Shown here: positions 8,935 through 17,403 of the stretch, piece by piece
Numbering within the stretch: the first letter of the stretch is position 1
Layout: each line of letters begins with the position of its first letter
Assembly (NCBI RefSeq): GCF_000010305.1
Contig: NC_012489.1
Coordinates: forward strand, 1,302,001-1,366,000
Source of the DNA: Gemmatimonas aurantiaca T-27
GTDB lineage: Bacteria; Gemmatimonadota; Gemmatimonadetes; Gemmatimonadales; Gemmatimonadaceae
DNA: 64,000 bases
Reading direction: 5' to 3'
Notes under the pieces: generated by a model
What the model was told of the DNA's origin: nothing
The model's database searches: none
The model's input: the letters and a program-made list of their open reading frames with translations, nothing else
Program-made: the position numbers and the translations under genes

Positions 8935-9308
8935 CGCTCTGCTCCGGCGGGATGTGCTGTGGGCAATGCGCTCCCCACGATCTGTCCGTGGTCGACCAGC
9001 CTGGTGAGTCGCACCAGACGCCCATCCGCATCGCGCACGGATACTTCGATACGCTGCACAGTACTGGCGGCACCATGACCGTACGGAATCCGGTGCACAT
9101 CCACACGGGCTTCATCGAGGCGGGCATCCTCGCGGCGTGCTGATCCACCTGTGGCAGCGGTTGCCATAACCGCTTCCGCGTGGGACAACGCACGCGATAC
9201 GGAAGCGGCCCTGTGCTGCAGGGTTGCGGCGCCGTGGGTGCCTTCGAGGCAGGCCACCGCCACGACGGCCAGGATGACCGTGGCCAGCAGCGCCTCCAGC
9301 AGCGTCAT
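8931..9308 (-). CDS. gspI: Minor pseudopilin GspI, apparently without a leader peptide
   Basis: The 125-residue product begins MTLLEALLATVILAVV, the conserved N-terminal helix of minor pseudopilins with Glu at position 5. No leader precedes it: upstream in frame the codons read, from stop, TAG CGC GCC GGA CGG TGC GTC ATG, so there is no alternative start and no Gly at -1. The initiator Met therefore sits where the first mature residue should be. The ATG overlaps the gspH stop (ATGA). GspI normally nucleates the tip with GspJ and GspK. The family call is sound; how the missing leader affects processing is unknown. Confidence 0.78.
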   Translation of the reverse strand: MTLLEALLATVILAVVAVACLEGTHGAATLQHRAASVSRALSHAEAVMATAATGGSARREDARLDEARVDVHRIPYGHGAASTVQRIEVSVRDADGRLVRLTRLVDHGQIVGSALPTAHPAGAER

Positions 9309-9775
9309 GACGCACCGTCCGGCGCGCTACCAGGGGAGGCAATCCCCCAACGGCACTGCGTGAGATCAAAGGCGCGACCAGGCGCATCAGATGGCGCGGC
9401 GGAAAACGACACAGGCCGGCACGATCCCAGCGGGTCGATTTCGAGCTGAAAGGACGCTGGCAGGTCGGGCGCGTCAGCCGGCAGGCGTGGATCGGACACC
9501 AGACGGCCTGTTGCCACGGTGTCGACGGCGGTGGTGCGCTGGGCACCACGCACCACCCACTGGCCGTCGTCGTGCACCTCGAGCAGCAGGTGCTGGCTGC
9601 GCGCCACCGCGAGCGTGCGGGCTTTCGCCGTCAGCGCACTCCTCGTGAGTGCGCCCTCGCGGCCCGATGGGTCACCTCGCCACCACGTGACGGTCACCAA
9701 CGCCGCACCGATGCCCATGATGGCGATCACCACCAGCAGCTCCACGAGGGTGAATCCACGGGAATCCGCACGCAC
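9305..9775 (-). CDS. gspH: Minor pseudopilin GspH-like, first gene of the secretion cluster
   Basis: The product carries the prepilin motif RG/FTLVELLVVIAIMGIG with Glu at +5. The frame stays open to 9916, but the GTG at 9775 gives a normal seven-residue leader (MRADSRG) and has a GGAG Shine-Dalgarno nine bases upstream, so it is preferred (156 residues). The globular part is a GspH/FimT-like beta domain with one cysteine pair (CRP and QCRW). It could replace GspG as major pseudopilin, but the family G hallmark (a calcium-binding C-terminal loop) is not evident. A 10-bp stem-loop separates it from the upstream gene. Confidence 0.72.
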   Translation of the reverse strand: MRADSRGFTLVELLVVIAIMGIGAALVTVTWWRGDPSGREGALTRSALTAKARTLAVARSQHLLLEVHDDGQWVVRGAQRTTAVDTVATGRLVSDPRLPADAPDLPASFQLEIDPLGSCRPVSFSAAPSDAPGRAFDLTQCRWGIASPGSAPDGAS

Positions 9776-9863
9776 GGCATCACGCTCCGAAGACGAAGTG
9801 TGCGCGTGATCACAGGTGGCGGATGGCGTCGAGGGCACATCCGCACAATCTCCGATCGCAACA

Positions 9864-9906
9864 GGGGAAGTCAACAAACCGGAGCAATTCCCGGTGTGAC
9901 TTCCCC
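9864..9906 (-). terminator. Long stem-loop between the secreted-protein gene and gspH
   Basis: GGGGAAGTCA at 9864-9873 pairs perfectly with TGACTTCCCC at 9897-9906, and ACCGG at 9878-9882 pairs with CCGGT at 9891-9895 inside the loop. It begins ten bases after the stop of the upstream minus-strand gene. There is no T-run, so it may be a weak terminator, an mRNA-end stabiliser or an attenuator before the secretion cluster. Confidence 0.5.
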
Positions 9907-9915
9907 TCACTCGCA

Positions 9916-10722
9916 CTACTTCTTGATCAGCGTCTTGACGGCGTCAGGAACCGCGAAGGCCGTGTCCGGCACATCGTTCACCGACACTTCACTGATCTTC
10001 AGCACGATCTTGCTGGGCCCAACCATCGCTTCGCTGCGCGTCGGAAACTTGCGGCCGGCGAAGTCTTTGTAGTCGCCCAGTACCGTCACCATGGTCGTGC
10101 TGCCCATGGCCGATTCCTGGGTCGCTTCCGAACCGATCAGCAGGCCACTGGCCACCGAGAAGTACTGCGTGCTTTCGCGGCCGGAGCCCTTACGGGTGAA
10201 CTTGACCTGGTACGCCTGTTCTCCCGCGAAGCTCACCACACCCACGGTCTCCATCTTCGAGAACCGGTCGGCAGCCAGCAGCATGTTGCCGTAGAAGTCC
10301 GCCGCTTCCCGCGCGTCCACCAACTCCTTTTCCTCGAGGAGTCGCGGACCCTGCATGGGGTTCACCTGCCAGGCCACGTCGCCGTTGGTGCCCGACACGA
10401 TCTCGCCGATACCAGGAATGCTGGCCTTCATCGACATCTTGTTCGGGGCCGCCGCATAGTTCTCGGCCTGCGCCTGTAGTCCCATCGAGGGCATTTCCAT
10501 CACGCCGCTCTGCCGGAGGGACGTGATTGACTTGAACGCCTCAGCACCACCGATGGCGGTCAGATGCTTGGCGACGAGTTCCGACGCGGCGGGCAATGCC
10601 TGAGCACCCAGTCGATGCGGCGCGGACACGGCCAACGCCGCGAGGGCTGCGGTCATGGCGAGAGAGCGACCCATGGACCGGGCGAAGGGGCGAGCGATCG
10701 AAGAACGCAACGTCTGCAGCAT
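9916..10722 (-). CDS. Secreted protein of unknown function, possibly LolA-like fold
   Basis: The 268-residue product has a signal peptide (about 1-41, ending near RLGAQA). It is followed by a region beginning ELVAKHLTAIGGAEAFKSITSLR, a pattern seen at the start of many secreted proteins that resemble lipoprotein carriers. The rest is predicted beta-rich (ASGLLIGSEATQ, DFAGRKFPTR). I do not recognise a defined family; a LolA-like or DUF4412-like role is only inferred. The ATG at 10722 is chosen over upstream starts because GGAG lies six bases before it. It follows the S41 peptidase gene by 47 bases on the same strand and may be cotranscribed. Confidence 0.6.
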   Translation of the reverse strand: MLQTLRSSIARPFARSMGRSLAMTAALAALAVSAPHRLGAQALPAASELVAKHLTAIGGAEAFKSITSLRQSGVMEMPSMGLQAQAENYAAAPNKMSMKASIPGIGEIVSGTNGDVAWQVNPMQGPRLLEEKELVDAREAADFYGNMLLAADRFSKMETVGVVSFAGEQAYQVKFTRKGSGRESTQYFSVASGLLIGSEATQESAMGSTTMVTVLGDYKDFAGRKFPTRSEAMVGPSKIVLKISEVSVNDVPDTAFAVPDAVKTLIKK

Positions 10723-10769
10723 ATCGTGCTCCATCTGGGAATGGCGAGAATCGGAGAACTGCGAGCCGG

Positions 10770-12230
10770 TCAGGGGACCGGAGGACGCGACACCTGAGTG
10801 GCGGCCCAATGCAGGGCCGCCTGGAGTGCGGGATCGCGCCCCTCAACCAACGCCCGAGCCGTGGGCGGGGTCACATGATCGGGTAGAACACCGGCCCCCT
10901 CCACCGGTGTTCCGGTGGGGCCCACAAAGTCGGCGATCGCGTGGTAGAGGATGTCACCGTTGGGAAGGCGCTCGGGGACCGACGGCAACGCCTGACCGGC
11001 CGTCCGGGTGCCGAACACGGTGGCGCGACGATGACCCTGCAAGCCGCCGGCAAAAATCTCGGTGGTGCTCGCCGAGAGCTCGTCCACCACCAGCGCCAGC
11101 GGACCGGCGAAGGGTTTCACCGCGCGGGCACGGGTGTCCACCCGACGCGGATTCGTGACCATGCGCAGCGTCGCGCCGCGCTGATGCATGGTGCCCAAGG
11201 TGAGCACCGTGTCCACAAAATGGCCGGCAAAGCCCATCGACATGCCGCCCACCCCGCCCAGATTGCCCCGCACGTCCAACACGATCGCATCGGCGCTGCG
11301 CAGGGAGTCGATGGCGGCGTCGAACTGGGCACTCAGCACTGGCATCCACGTGTTGAAGCGGATGACCCCCACGGTGCGCCCGCCCTGTCGCACCCGCTCC
11401 CATTCCAGGTGTGCCACCATCGGGGGCAGGTTGCCGAACTTGGTCACCGTCCCGGGTGCGGCCGCAAAGGTGAGTGTGTGGGTCTGGAGTCGGTGCTTCC
11501 CGTCGGTCAGCGACACCGCAATGCGGTCTCCTTCGCCCCCATCGAGCAGGCGACTGGCCAGTTGAAAGGCCCGCAAGGCCACATGACGTGGGTCGGGGTC
11601 GTCGGGCAGCGCGGCGAGCCTCGGCGCCAACGGGCATCCATCCACCGCCTGCACCGTCCAGCCGGCCCGCACACCCGCAGCCCAGGCCGGACCGCCGCTG
11701 TCCACACCCGTCAGAACCATCGCTCCGTCGAGATAGCGAAAACGCCATCCCAGCGATCCGCCACCGCCTCTGGCGGGCTGCCCGGCGGTGGTGGTGTCTG
11801 CCGATCGGTCGTTGTCGGCCAACTCCTGGGGGATGATGGCAAAGTGCGATTGCCGCAGGCGCCCCACCATTTCTGACAGGACCAGGCGGAGTTCACCCCG
11901 GGTATGGGCTGCCGCCGCCCGCGGGCGCAGTTCCTCGCGCAGGGCCAGCCAATTCACGCCATTGTACGTGGTATCCCAGTGCGTTCGGCGGATGATGCTC
12001 CAGGCGGTGTCGAACGTGGCCACGGGATTCACCACCGGCTCGGCACTGCGGGAACGGGCGACCGGCGCGGCGGCCTGCCCGCAGAGGGACGGACGCGCGG
12101 TGTGGGGCTCCAAAGGCTCGACGCGCCGGAATACCGGTGCACAGCCTCCCACCACGACGACGGTCGTGGCAGCCAAGGGCAGGCCGAGTCGGACAAGCCG
12201 ACCGGACCAGTGAGCTCTCTTGAGGGTCAT
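10770..12230 (-). CDS. S41-family peptidase, lipoprotein
   Basis: The 486-residue product has a lipoprotein signal with lipobox VVGGC (Cys at about 30), so it should be anchored in an outer or inner membrane leaflet. A helical cap region (about 70-150), a PDZ-like segment (GPAWAAGVRAGWTVQAVDG) and an S41 catalytic domain follow. The nucleophile motif is DELSASTTEIF. The Lys of the Ser-Lys dyad found in C-terminal processing peptidases is replaced in GTRTAGQAL, so it resembles the tricorn/retinol-binding branch rather than CtpA. The ATG at 12230 lacks a Shine-Dalgarno; a TACACT hexamer lies eight bases upstream. Confidence 0.8.
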   Translation of the reverse strand: MTLKRAHWSGRLVRLGLPLAATTVVVVGGCAPVFRRVEPLEPHTARPSLCGQAAAPVARSRSAEPVVNPVATFDTAWSIIRRTHWDTTYNGVNWLALREELRPRAAAAHTRGELRLVLSEMVGRLRQSHFAIIPQELADNDRSADTTTAGQPARGGGGSLGWRFRYLDGAMVLTGVDSGGPAWAAGVRAGWTVQAVDGCPLAPRLAALPDDPDPRHVALRAFQLASRLLDGGEGDRIAVSLTDGKHRLQTHTLTFAAAPGTVTKFGNLPPMVAHLEWERVRQGGRTVGVIRFNTWMPVLSAQFDAAIDSLRSADAIVLDVRGNLGGVGGMSMGFAGHFVDTVLTLGTMHQRGATLRMVTNPRRVDTRARAVKPFAGPLALVVDELSASTTEIFAGGLQGHRRATVFGTRTAGQALPSVPERLPNGDILYHAIADFVGPTGTPVEGAGVLPDHVTPPTARALVEGRDPALQAALHWAATQVSRPPVP

Positions 12231-12238
12231 GAAGGTCA

Positions 12239-12244
12239 AGTGTA
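12239..12244 (-). promoter_or_regulatory. TAnnnT hexamer 8 bases before the S41 peptidase start
   Basis: On the minus strand TACACT lies eight bases before the ATG at 12230. If it is a -10 element, transcription would begin close to the start codon and the mRNA would be almost leaderless. No convincing -35 was found. Confidence 0.3.
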
Positions 12245-12341
12245 TCACGCCAAAGGCGGCGGAAGTGCCCGTGATCGTAGTAAATTTGTCGGAATTGGCG
12301 CTGTTTCAGTAACGACACCGGATCCTCTCGACCCGAGGTCG

Positions 12342-12360
12342 TGCATCCGATTAGGATGCA
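12342..12360 (+). other. Stem-loop upstream of transaldolase
   Basis: TGCATCC at 12342-12348 pairs perfectly with GGATGCA at 12354-12360 around the loop GATTA. It lies 38 bases before the chosen ATG of the transaldolase gene and overlaps a possible earlier ATG at 12360, which argues that this stretch is 5' untranslated RNA. Confidence 0.4.
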
Positions 12361-12398
12361 TGGTTGTGTCGCAAAAGCCTGTCGCCTTTCTCCCAGTC

Positions 12399-13526
12399 AT
12401 GTCCACACGCCTTCACGCGCTGCACGCCGCCGGCCAGTCGCTCTGGTTGGACTACATCGATCGTGTCATGCTCTCCAACGGAGACCTGACCCGCCGGATC
12501 GCCGAAGATGCACTCACCGGGATGACCTCCAACCCGACCATCTTCGAGAAGGCGCTGGCCGAAGGCGCCGCGTACGATGCCCAGCTCGCGACGGTGGACC
12601 CGACGCTGAGTGATCGCGACGCGTTCTTCGTGCTGGCAACCACCGACGTGCGGGCGGCCTGTGACGCCTTTCTCGGTGTCTATGAGACGACGGCCGGCGT
12701 CGATGGATACGTCTCGCTCGAAGTCTCGCCCGACCTGGCGCGTGATGCGGCCGGCACGGTGGCCGAGGCGCGACGCCTGTGGGCGATCGTCGATCGACCG
12801 AATCTCATGATCAAGGTGCCGGGCACGGTGGAGGGCGCGGAAGCCATCCGCACGCTCATCGCGGACGGCATCAACGTGAACGTCACGCTGCTGTTCGCCA
12901 TCGACGCACACGCTCGGGTGATCGAGGCCTACATCGCGGGGCTCGAAGCACGCGCCGCGGCCGGCTTGCCGATCAACAACGTGGCCTCGGTGGCCAGCTT
13001 CTTCATCAGCCGTGTGGACTCGGCCATCGACAAGAAGCTCACGGCGATGGCGGCGTCGTCCAGCGCGCCGGCCGACGTACTGGCGCTCGAAGGCAAAGCC
13101 GCCATTGCCAACGCCAAACTCGCGTATCGTTTGTTCAGCGCGTCCTTCTCCGGTGCACGCTGGGAGGCGCTGTCGGCACTCGGCGCACGGGTGCAGCGGC
13201 CGCTGTGGGCCAGTACCAGCACCAAGAACCCGGCTTTCCGCGACGTGCTCTACGTGGAAGAGCTGATTGGCGCCGACACGGTGAATACGTTGCCGCCGGC
13301 GACACTCGAAGCGTTCCGCGATCATGGTGAGGTACGTCAGTCCGTGACGGAAAATGTCGCAGACGCCGACCGTACGCTGGCCGCGCTCGAAGCCCGTGGT
13401 GTGTCTTTGCAGGCCGTGACCGACGTGCTGCTCGCCGAAGGGCTGGCGTCGTTTGAGCAGTCCTTTGTGACGCTGCTGGGCGGTCTCGCCCGCAAACGCG
13501 CCACTCTTGCCGCCGGCACGCGCTGA
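12399..13526 (+). CDS. tal: Transaldolase
   Basis: Transaldolase moves a three-carbon dihydroxyacetone unit between sugar phosphates in the non-oxidative pentose phosphate pathway. The 375-residue product matches the longer Tal form found with glycolytic genes: it starts MSTRLHALHAAGQSLWLDYI, has GMTSNPTIFEK near 41-51 and the Schiff-base lysine in LMIKVPGT (Lys about 139). WASTSTKNP near 263 is another family signature. An earlier in-frame ATG at 12360 would add 13 residues without family similarity and lies in a hairpin. The stop overlaps the pyk start by one base (TGATG), so it heads a coupled operon. Confidence 0.92.
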   Translation: MSTRLHALHAAGQSLWLDYIDRVMLSNGDLTRRIAEDALTGMTSNPTIFEKALAEGAAYDAQLATVDPTLSDRDAFFVLATTDVRAACDAFLGVYETTAGVDGYVSLEVSPDLARDAAGTVAEARRLWAIVDRPNLMIKVPGTVEGAEAIRTLIADGINVNVTLLFAIDAHARVIEAYIAGLEARAAAGLPINNVASVASFFISRVDSAIDKKLTAMAASSSAPADVLALEGKAAIANAKLAYRLFSASFSGARWEALSALGARVQRPLWASTSTKNPAFRDVLYVEELIGADTVNTLPPATLEAFRDHGEVRQSVTENVADADRTLAALEARGVSLQAVTDVLLAEGLASFEQSFVTLLGGLARKRATLAAGTR

Positions 13527-15025
13527 TGCCGATCGAACCGATGACCATTCCCCGTACGGGTCCTGAACGTGCCGCGGTTGACGCGCCGATCCCCGAAGTG
13601 TCCACGAACTTCCGACGCCCGCATGTGCCGCGCACGAAGATCGTGGGGACGCTTGGACCGGCCAGCAACACGCCCGAGGGCATCCGCGCGCTGATCGATG
13701 CCGGTCTCGATGTGGCCCGCATCAACTTTTCGCACGGCACGCACGAAACACACGAGCGCACCATCAAGGCGGTGCGTGAAGTGGCCGCGGCGGCGGGCCG
13801 CCCCGTGGCCATTCTCGCGGACTTGCAGGGGCCGCGTATCCGCATCGGTGCGCTGCCAGCGCCGCGTGAGCTCGAAGTGGGTTCGGAAGTGGTGCTGGTA
13901 CCGGAAGATGTGGCCAGCGGCACCGAGATTCCGATCACGTATGCGGATCTGCATCACGATGTGAACCCCGGCAATCGGGTGCTCATCAACGATGGCCTGT
14001 TCGAACTCGTGGTCACGCGCGTGGACAGCCCGCGCGTATGGGCGACTGTGGTGCATGGTGGAACGCTCACCAGCAACAAGGGGATGAATCTCCCCGGCAT
14101 CGCCGTGTCGGCACCGTCGCTCACCGAGAAGGATCGCGCCGACCTCGCGTTCGCGGTGTCACACGAGCTGGACATGATCGCGCTCAGCTTCGTGCGTCGT
14201 GCGCAGGATATCGAAGAGCTCCGCGCGCTGATTCCGCGCACCATGCTCATCGTGGCCAAGATCGAGAAGGACGTGGCCCTCGAGAATATCGAGGAGATCA
14301 TGCGGGCCACGGATGCCGTCATGGTGGCCCGTGGTGATCTCGGCGTGGAACTGCCGTTCGAAGAAGTGCCGATTGCGCAGAAGAACATCATCGCGACGGC
14401 CAATCGCATGGGCCGCCCGGTGATCACGGCCACGCAGATGCTGGAGTCGATGATCGACAATCCGCGCCCCACGCGTGCGGAAGCCAGTGACGTGGCCAAC
14501 GCCATCATCGATGGTACGGACGCCGTGATGTTGTCGGCCGAAACGGCCGCCGGCCACCATCCGCGGCTGGCCGTGGAAGCGATGCGCCGCATCATCAAGG
14601 AAATCGAGATTCATCCGGCCGCTATTCACCCGCGCAAGTTCGAGCGGCGTGTACTGGCCGGTGTGAACACCGAAGAAGCCATCGCGGCGGCCACGGTCGC
14701 GGCGGTACGCATGTTGGATGCACCGCTGGTGGTGGTGTTCACGAAGAGCGGCTTCACGGCGCGCATCGTGGCGTCTCACCGTCCCAGTGTACCCATTCTG
14801 GCGCTCACCGATGAACCGCGGGTGTGCCGACAGCTCGCGTTGGTGTGGGGTGTGGTACCACGCCTCGTGCCGACGGCGCGTGGCTATGACCACATGGTGG
14901 CAATGGCGTTGCGCGAAGCACTCGATCTCAACCTCGTCACGAAGGGCGACCGGGTGTTGGTGACCGCCGGTGTGCCGTTCGACGTGCCCGGGACGACCAA
15001 TCTGCTCAAGGTCGAAACGGTGTGA
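13526..15025 (+). CDS. pyk: Pyruvate kinase
   Basis: Converts phosphoenolpyruvate and ADP to pyruvate and ATP, the last step of glycolysis. The 499-residue product contains RTKIVGTLGPASN (about 36-48), INFSHGTHETH for substrate and metal binding, LADLQGPRIRIG, the catalytic-lysine stretch IVAKIEKD, the signature MVARGDLGVELPFEEVP and ITATQMLESM. The C-terminal domain is of normal length. The N-terminus has about 33 extra residues before the barrel; an internal ATG at 13541 is an alternative start. It is coupled to tal upstream and to the hydrolase gene downstream by short overlaps. Confidence 0.95.
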   Translation: MPIEPMTIPRTGPERAAVDAPIPEVSTNFRRPHVPRTKIVGTLGPASNTPEGIRALIDAGLDVARINFSHGTHETHERTIKAVREVAAAAGRPVAILADLQGPRIRIGALPAPRELEVGSEVVLVPEDVASGTEIPITYADLHHDVNPGNRVLINDGLFELVVTRVDSPRVWATVVHGGTLTSNKGMNLPGIAVSAPSLTEKDRADLAFAVSHELDMIALSFVRRAQDIEELRALIPRTMLIVAKIEKDVALENIEEIMRATDAVMVARGDLGVELPFEEVPIAQKNIIATANRMGRPVITATQMLESMIDNPRPTRAEASDVANAIIDGTDAVMLSAETAAGHHPRLAVEAMRRIIKEIEIHPAAIHPRKFERRVLAGVNTEEAIAAATVAAVRMLDAPLVVVFTKSGFTARIVASHRPSVPILALTDEPRVCRQLALVWGVVPRLVPTARGYDHMVAMALREALDLNLVTKGDRVLVTAGVPFDVPGTTNLLKVETV

Positions 15026-15852
15026 CCCACACCGCGCGGACTCCGGGGATGCGTCTCATCTTCCTGGGGACCGGGACGAGCTTCGGCGTGCCGCAAATCG
15101 GTTGCGGTTGCCCCGTGTGCCGCTCCGAAGACCCGCGCGACAAGCGCACCCGGTGCGGCGCCGTCATCGAAGTGGATGGCGTAGAGGGCCCGGTGCGCCT
15201 GCTGATCGATACGCCGCCCGAGTTGCGTCTGCAGCTCGTGGCGGCGGGTGTGTCGTCGGTGGATGCGGTGCTGTATACGCACGAGCATGCAGACCACATC
15301 CACGGGATCGATGATCTGCGCGCCATCACCATCCGCCGCACGAGTCCACTGCCGATGTATGGCGAAGCGCACACGCTGACCACGCTGGCGGCGCGCTTTC
15401 CCTACGTGGTCGACCCCTCGATGCGCCCACTGCCCGGCACCACGCGGCCCGAGGGCACACCGATTGCCGTCACACCCGGTGTGGCGTTCGATGTGCGTGG
15501 CGTGACGGTGTTGCCGTTCACCGTGCCTCACGGCCGCATCACCGTGACCGCCTATCGCGTTGGTGACATTGGCTATGTCACCGATGCGAAGACGCTGCCA
15601 CCGGACGCGCTGGCCGCACTGACCGGTGTGCGCGTGCTGGTGGTGAATGCACTGCTGCGCCACACTCACCCGTCGCACCTGTCCATCGACGAAGCCATCA
15701 CGATGGCGCGCCTGGTGGGCGCCGAGCGCACGTACTTCACGCATCTCACGCACGACAATTTTCACGCAGCATTGGCGGCCGAGTTGCCGGCTGGCATCGA
15801 GCCGGCGTACGACGGCCTCGTGGTGGATCTCCCCGAACGATCGCACTCATGA
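15022..15852 (+). CDS. Metallo-beta-lactamase-fold hydrolase, PhnP-like
   Basis: The 276-residue product has the metal-binding motif THEHADH (about 90-96), a second His near VPHGR, an Asp in YVTDAK and a terminal LTHDN stretch, all typical of the metallo-beta-lactamase fold. The N-terminal part (IGCGCPVCRSEDPRDKRTR) with three close cysteines is characteristic of the PhnP-like branch, whose known member is a cyclic phosphodiesterase. Here it sits between pyk and pgi, not in a phosphonate operon, so its substrate is unknown; a phosphodiester or sugar-phosphate damage product is a guess. GTG at 15022 overlaps the pyk stop (GTGA); an ATG at 15049 is also possible. Confidence 0.85.
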   Translation: MTHTARTPGMRLIFLGTGTSFGVPQIGCGCPVCRSEDPRDKRTRCGAVIEVDGVEGPVRLLIDTPPELRLQLVAAGVSSVDAVLYTHEHADHIHGIDDLRAITIRRTSPLPMYGEAHTLTTLAARFPYVVDPSMRPLPGTTRPEGTPIAVTPGVAFDVRGVTVLPFTVPHGRITVTAYRVGDIGYVTDAKTLPPDALAALTGVRVLVVNALLRHTHPSHLSIDEAITMARLVGAERTYFTHLTHDNFHAALAAELPAGIEPAYDGLVVDLPERSHS

Positions 15853-17237
15853 CACTGACGCTCGATTTCACCAACATGATGGCCGGCGCGCTGCCAAACG
15901 GGGCAGGGATCACGGAGGCGCAGTGGCGTGAGGCGGCGGAGGCGTTCCGGTTGGCGCACCGGCAGGTGATGGGCCAGCAGGCGCAGCTCGGATTTCTCCA
16001 TCTGCCCACCAACGAAGAGTTGCTGCGAGCCAGCGTCGCCGTGGCGCAGGATACACGCGGCCGTTTCGACGATGTGCTGCTGCTGGGTATCGGCGGATCG
16101 GCACTCGGACCCATCGCGTTGCGTACCGCCTTGTGCGCGCCGCAGTGGAACGCGCTCACGCTGGAACAGCGTAGTGGCAATCCGCGCCTGCATGTGCTCG
16201 ACAACGTGGATCCGGCCACCATCGCCGCCACACTCGCCCGTCTCGACTTGTCGCGCACCCGCGTGCTGGTGGTGTCGAAGTCCGGTGGCACGGTGGAGAC
16301 GATGGCGCAGTATCTGATCGTGCGCGAGGCGCTGGCTCAGGCCGTGGGTGAGGAACAGGCGCGTGCGCATCTGGTGTTTGTCACCGACCCGGAAGTGGGT
16401 TCGCTGCGACGCATCGCGCGCGCGGAAGGCATCACCACACTGGATATCCCGGCCAATGTCGGTGGACGTTTCTCGGTATTCTCACCGGTGGGTGTGCTGC
16501 CGGCGGCCATCATGGGCATCGATGTGCGTGCCTTGCTGGGCGGTGCGGCGCATGTCACGCTGCTCGCCGAAGGGGAAGATGTCGCCCGCAACCTGCCGGG
16601 TGCCTTTGCCGTGCTACAGTGGCTGTCGGACACCCAACATGGTCGACGCATTCAGGTGCTGATGCCGTATGCCGACCCCCTGCGTGATCTGGCGCTGTGG
16701 TTCGTGCAGCTCTGGGCTGAGTCTCTGGGCAAGATCCTGCCTGACGGTACGTCGGTGGGGCCCACGCCGCTGCCGGCATTGGGTGCTACAGACCAGCACT
16801 CGCAGGTGCAGTTGTTCATGGAGGGGCCGCAGGACAAGACGGTGACCTTCATCGCGGTACGTGGGCGCACGGATGAGGGCCGCATTCCCGCCCGTCACGC
16901 CGATATCCCCGAACTCGGCTACCTCGGCGGACACACCCTCGGCGAGCTCATCGACATCGAGCAGCGGGCCACCGCTGGCGCGTTGGCAGCCCGGGGGCGC
17001 TTCAACGCCACGTTGCACATCGATGCCATCGATGCCTGGCACCTTGGCGCACTCATGCAGACCTTCGAGCTGGCGACCGCGTATGCCGGCGCCCTGTATG
17101 GCGTCGATGCGTTCAACCAGCCGGGCGTCGAGCTGGGCAAACAGTTCGCGTATGCGATGCTGGGGCGCGCCGGCAGTGATGCCGCCCGCACGGAATGGGA
17201 CGCTTTGCCCAAGCCGGATCCACGCTGGCGGTTGTGA
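15849..17237 (+). CDS. pgi: Glucose-6-phosphate isomerase
   Basis: Interconverts glucose 6-phosphate and fructose 6-phosphate in the cytoplasm. The 462-residue product shows LLLGIGGSALGPIAL (about 76-90), VVSKSGGTVET for phosphate binding, GGRFSVFSPVGVLPAA and the C-terminal signature QPGVELGKQFAY. At 462 residues it belongs to the shorter bacterial PGI group. Start ATG overlaps the preceding stop by four bases (ATGA), so the tal-pyk-hydrolase-pgi set is one coupled operon. The aldolase follows after 166 bases with structured leader sequence. Confidence 0.94.
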   Translation: MTLTLDFTNMMAGALPNGAGITEAQWREAAEAFRLAHRQVMGQQAQLGFLHLPTNEELLRASVAVAQDTRGRFDDVLLLGIGGSALGPIALRTALCAPQWNALTLEQRSGNPRLHVLDNVDPATIAATLARLDLSRTRVLVVSKSGGTVETMAQYLIVREALAQAVGEEQARAHLVFVTDPEVGSLRRIARAEGITTLDIPANVGGRFSVFSPVGVLPAAIMGIDVRALLGGAAHVTLLAEGEDVARNLPGAFAVLQWLSDTQHGRRIQVLMPYADPLRDLALWFVQLWAESLGKILPDGTSVGPTPLPALGATDQHSQVQLFMEGPQDKTVTFIAVRGRTDEGRIPARHADIPELGYLGGHTLGELIDIEQRATAGALAARGRFNATLHIDAIDAWHLGALMQTFELATAYAGALYGVDAFNQPGVELGKQFAYAMLGRAGSDAARTEWDALPKPDPRWRL

Positions 17238-17306
17238 GAGAGGGGTCCGCCGAGCGAGTTTGCGCAGTGGCGGGCTTGCCGCAGGGCTTCGTTTGGTAGG
17301 ATGTTT

Positions 17307-17384
17307 GGAAGGTTGGGCACCTTCCTGGCCTGGTGGACAGGTCACCCGTCGCCAACCCTGACACCGCCCGGTGCTCTGCCGGGC
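17307..17384 (+). promoter_or_regulatory. Two stem-loops in the aldolase leader
   Basis: GGAAGGT at 17307-17313 pairs with ACCTTCC at 17319-17325 (loop of five), and GCCCGG at 17366-17371 pairs with CCGGGC at 17379-17384 (loop of seven). They fill most of the 166-base gap between pgi and the aldolase gene, ending 20 bases before its ATG. Neither is followed by a T-run. They may terminate pgi, regulate the aldolase or stabilise the mRNA. Confidence 0.4.
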
Positions 17385-17403
17385 AGGACCACTGAACTCC
17401 TCC

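Noticed and set aside
12360-12398. Earlier ATG for transaldolase
   Set aside because: The 13 added residues do not match the family, and the ATG is inside the 3' arm of a stem-loop.
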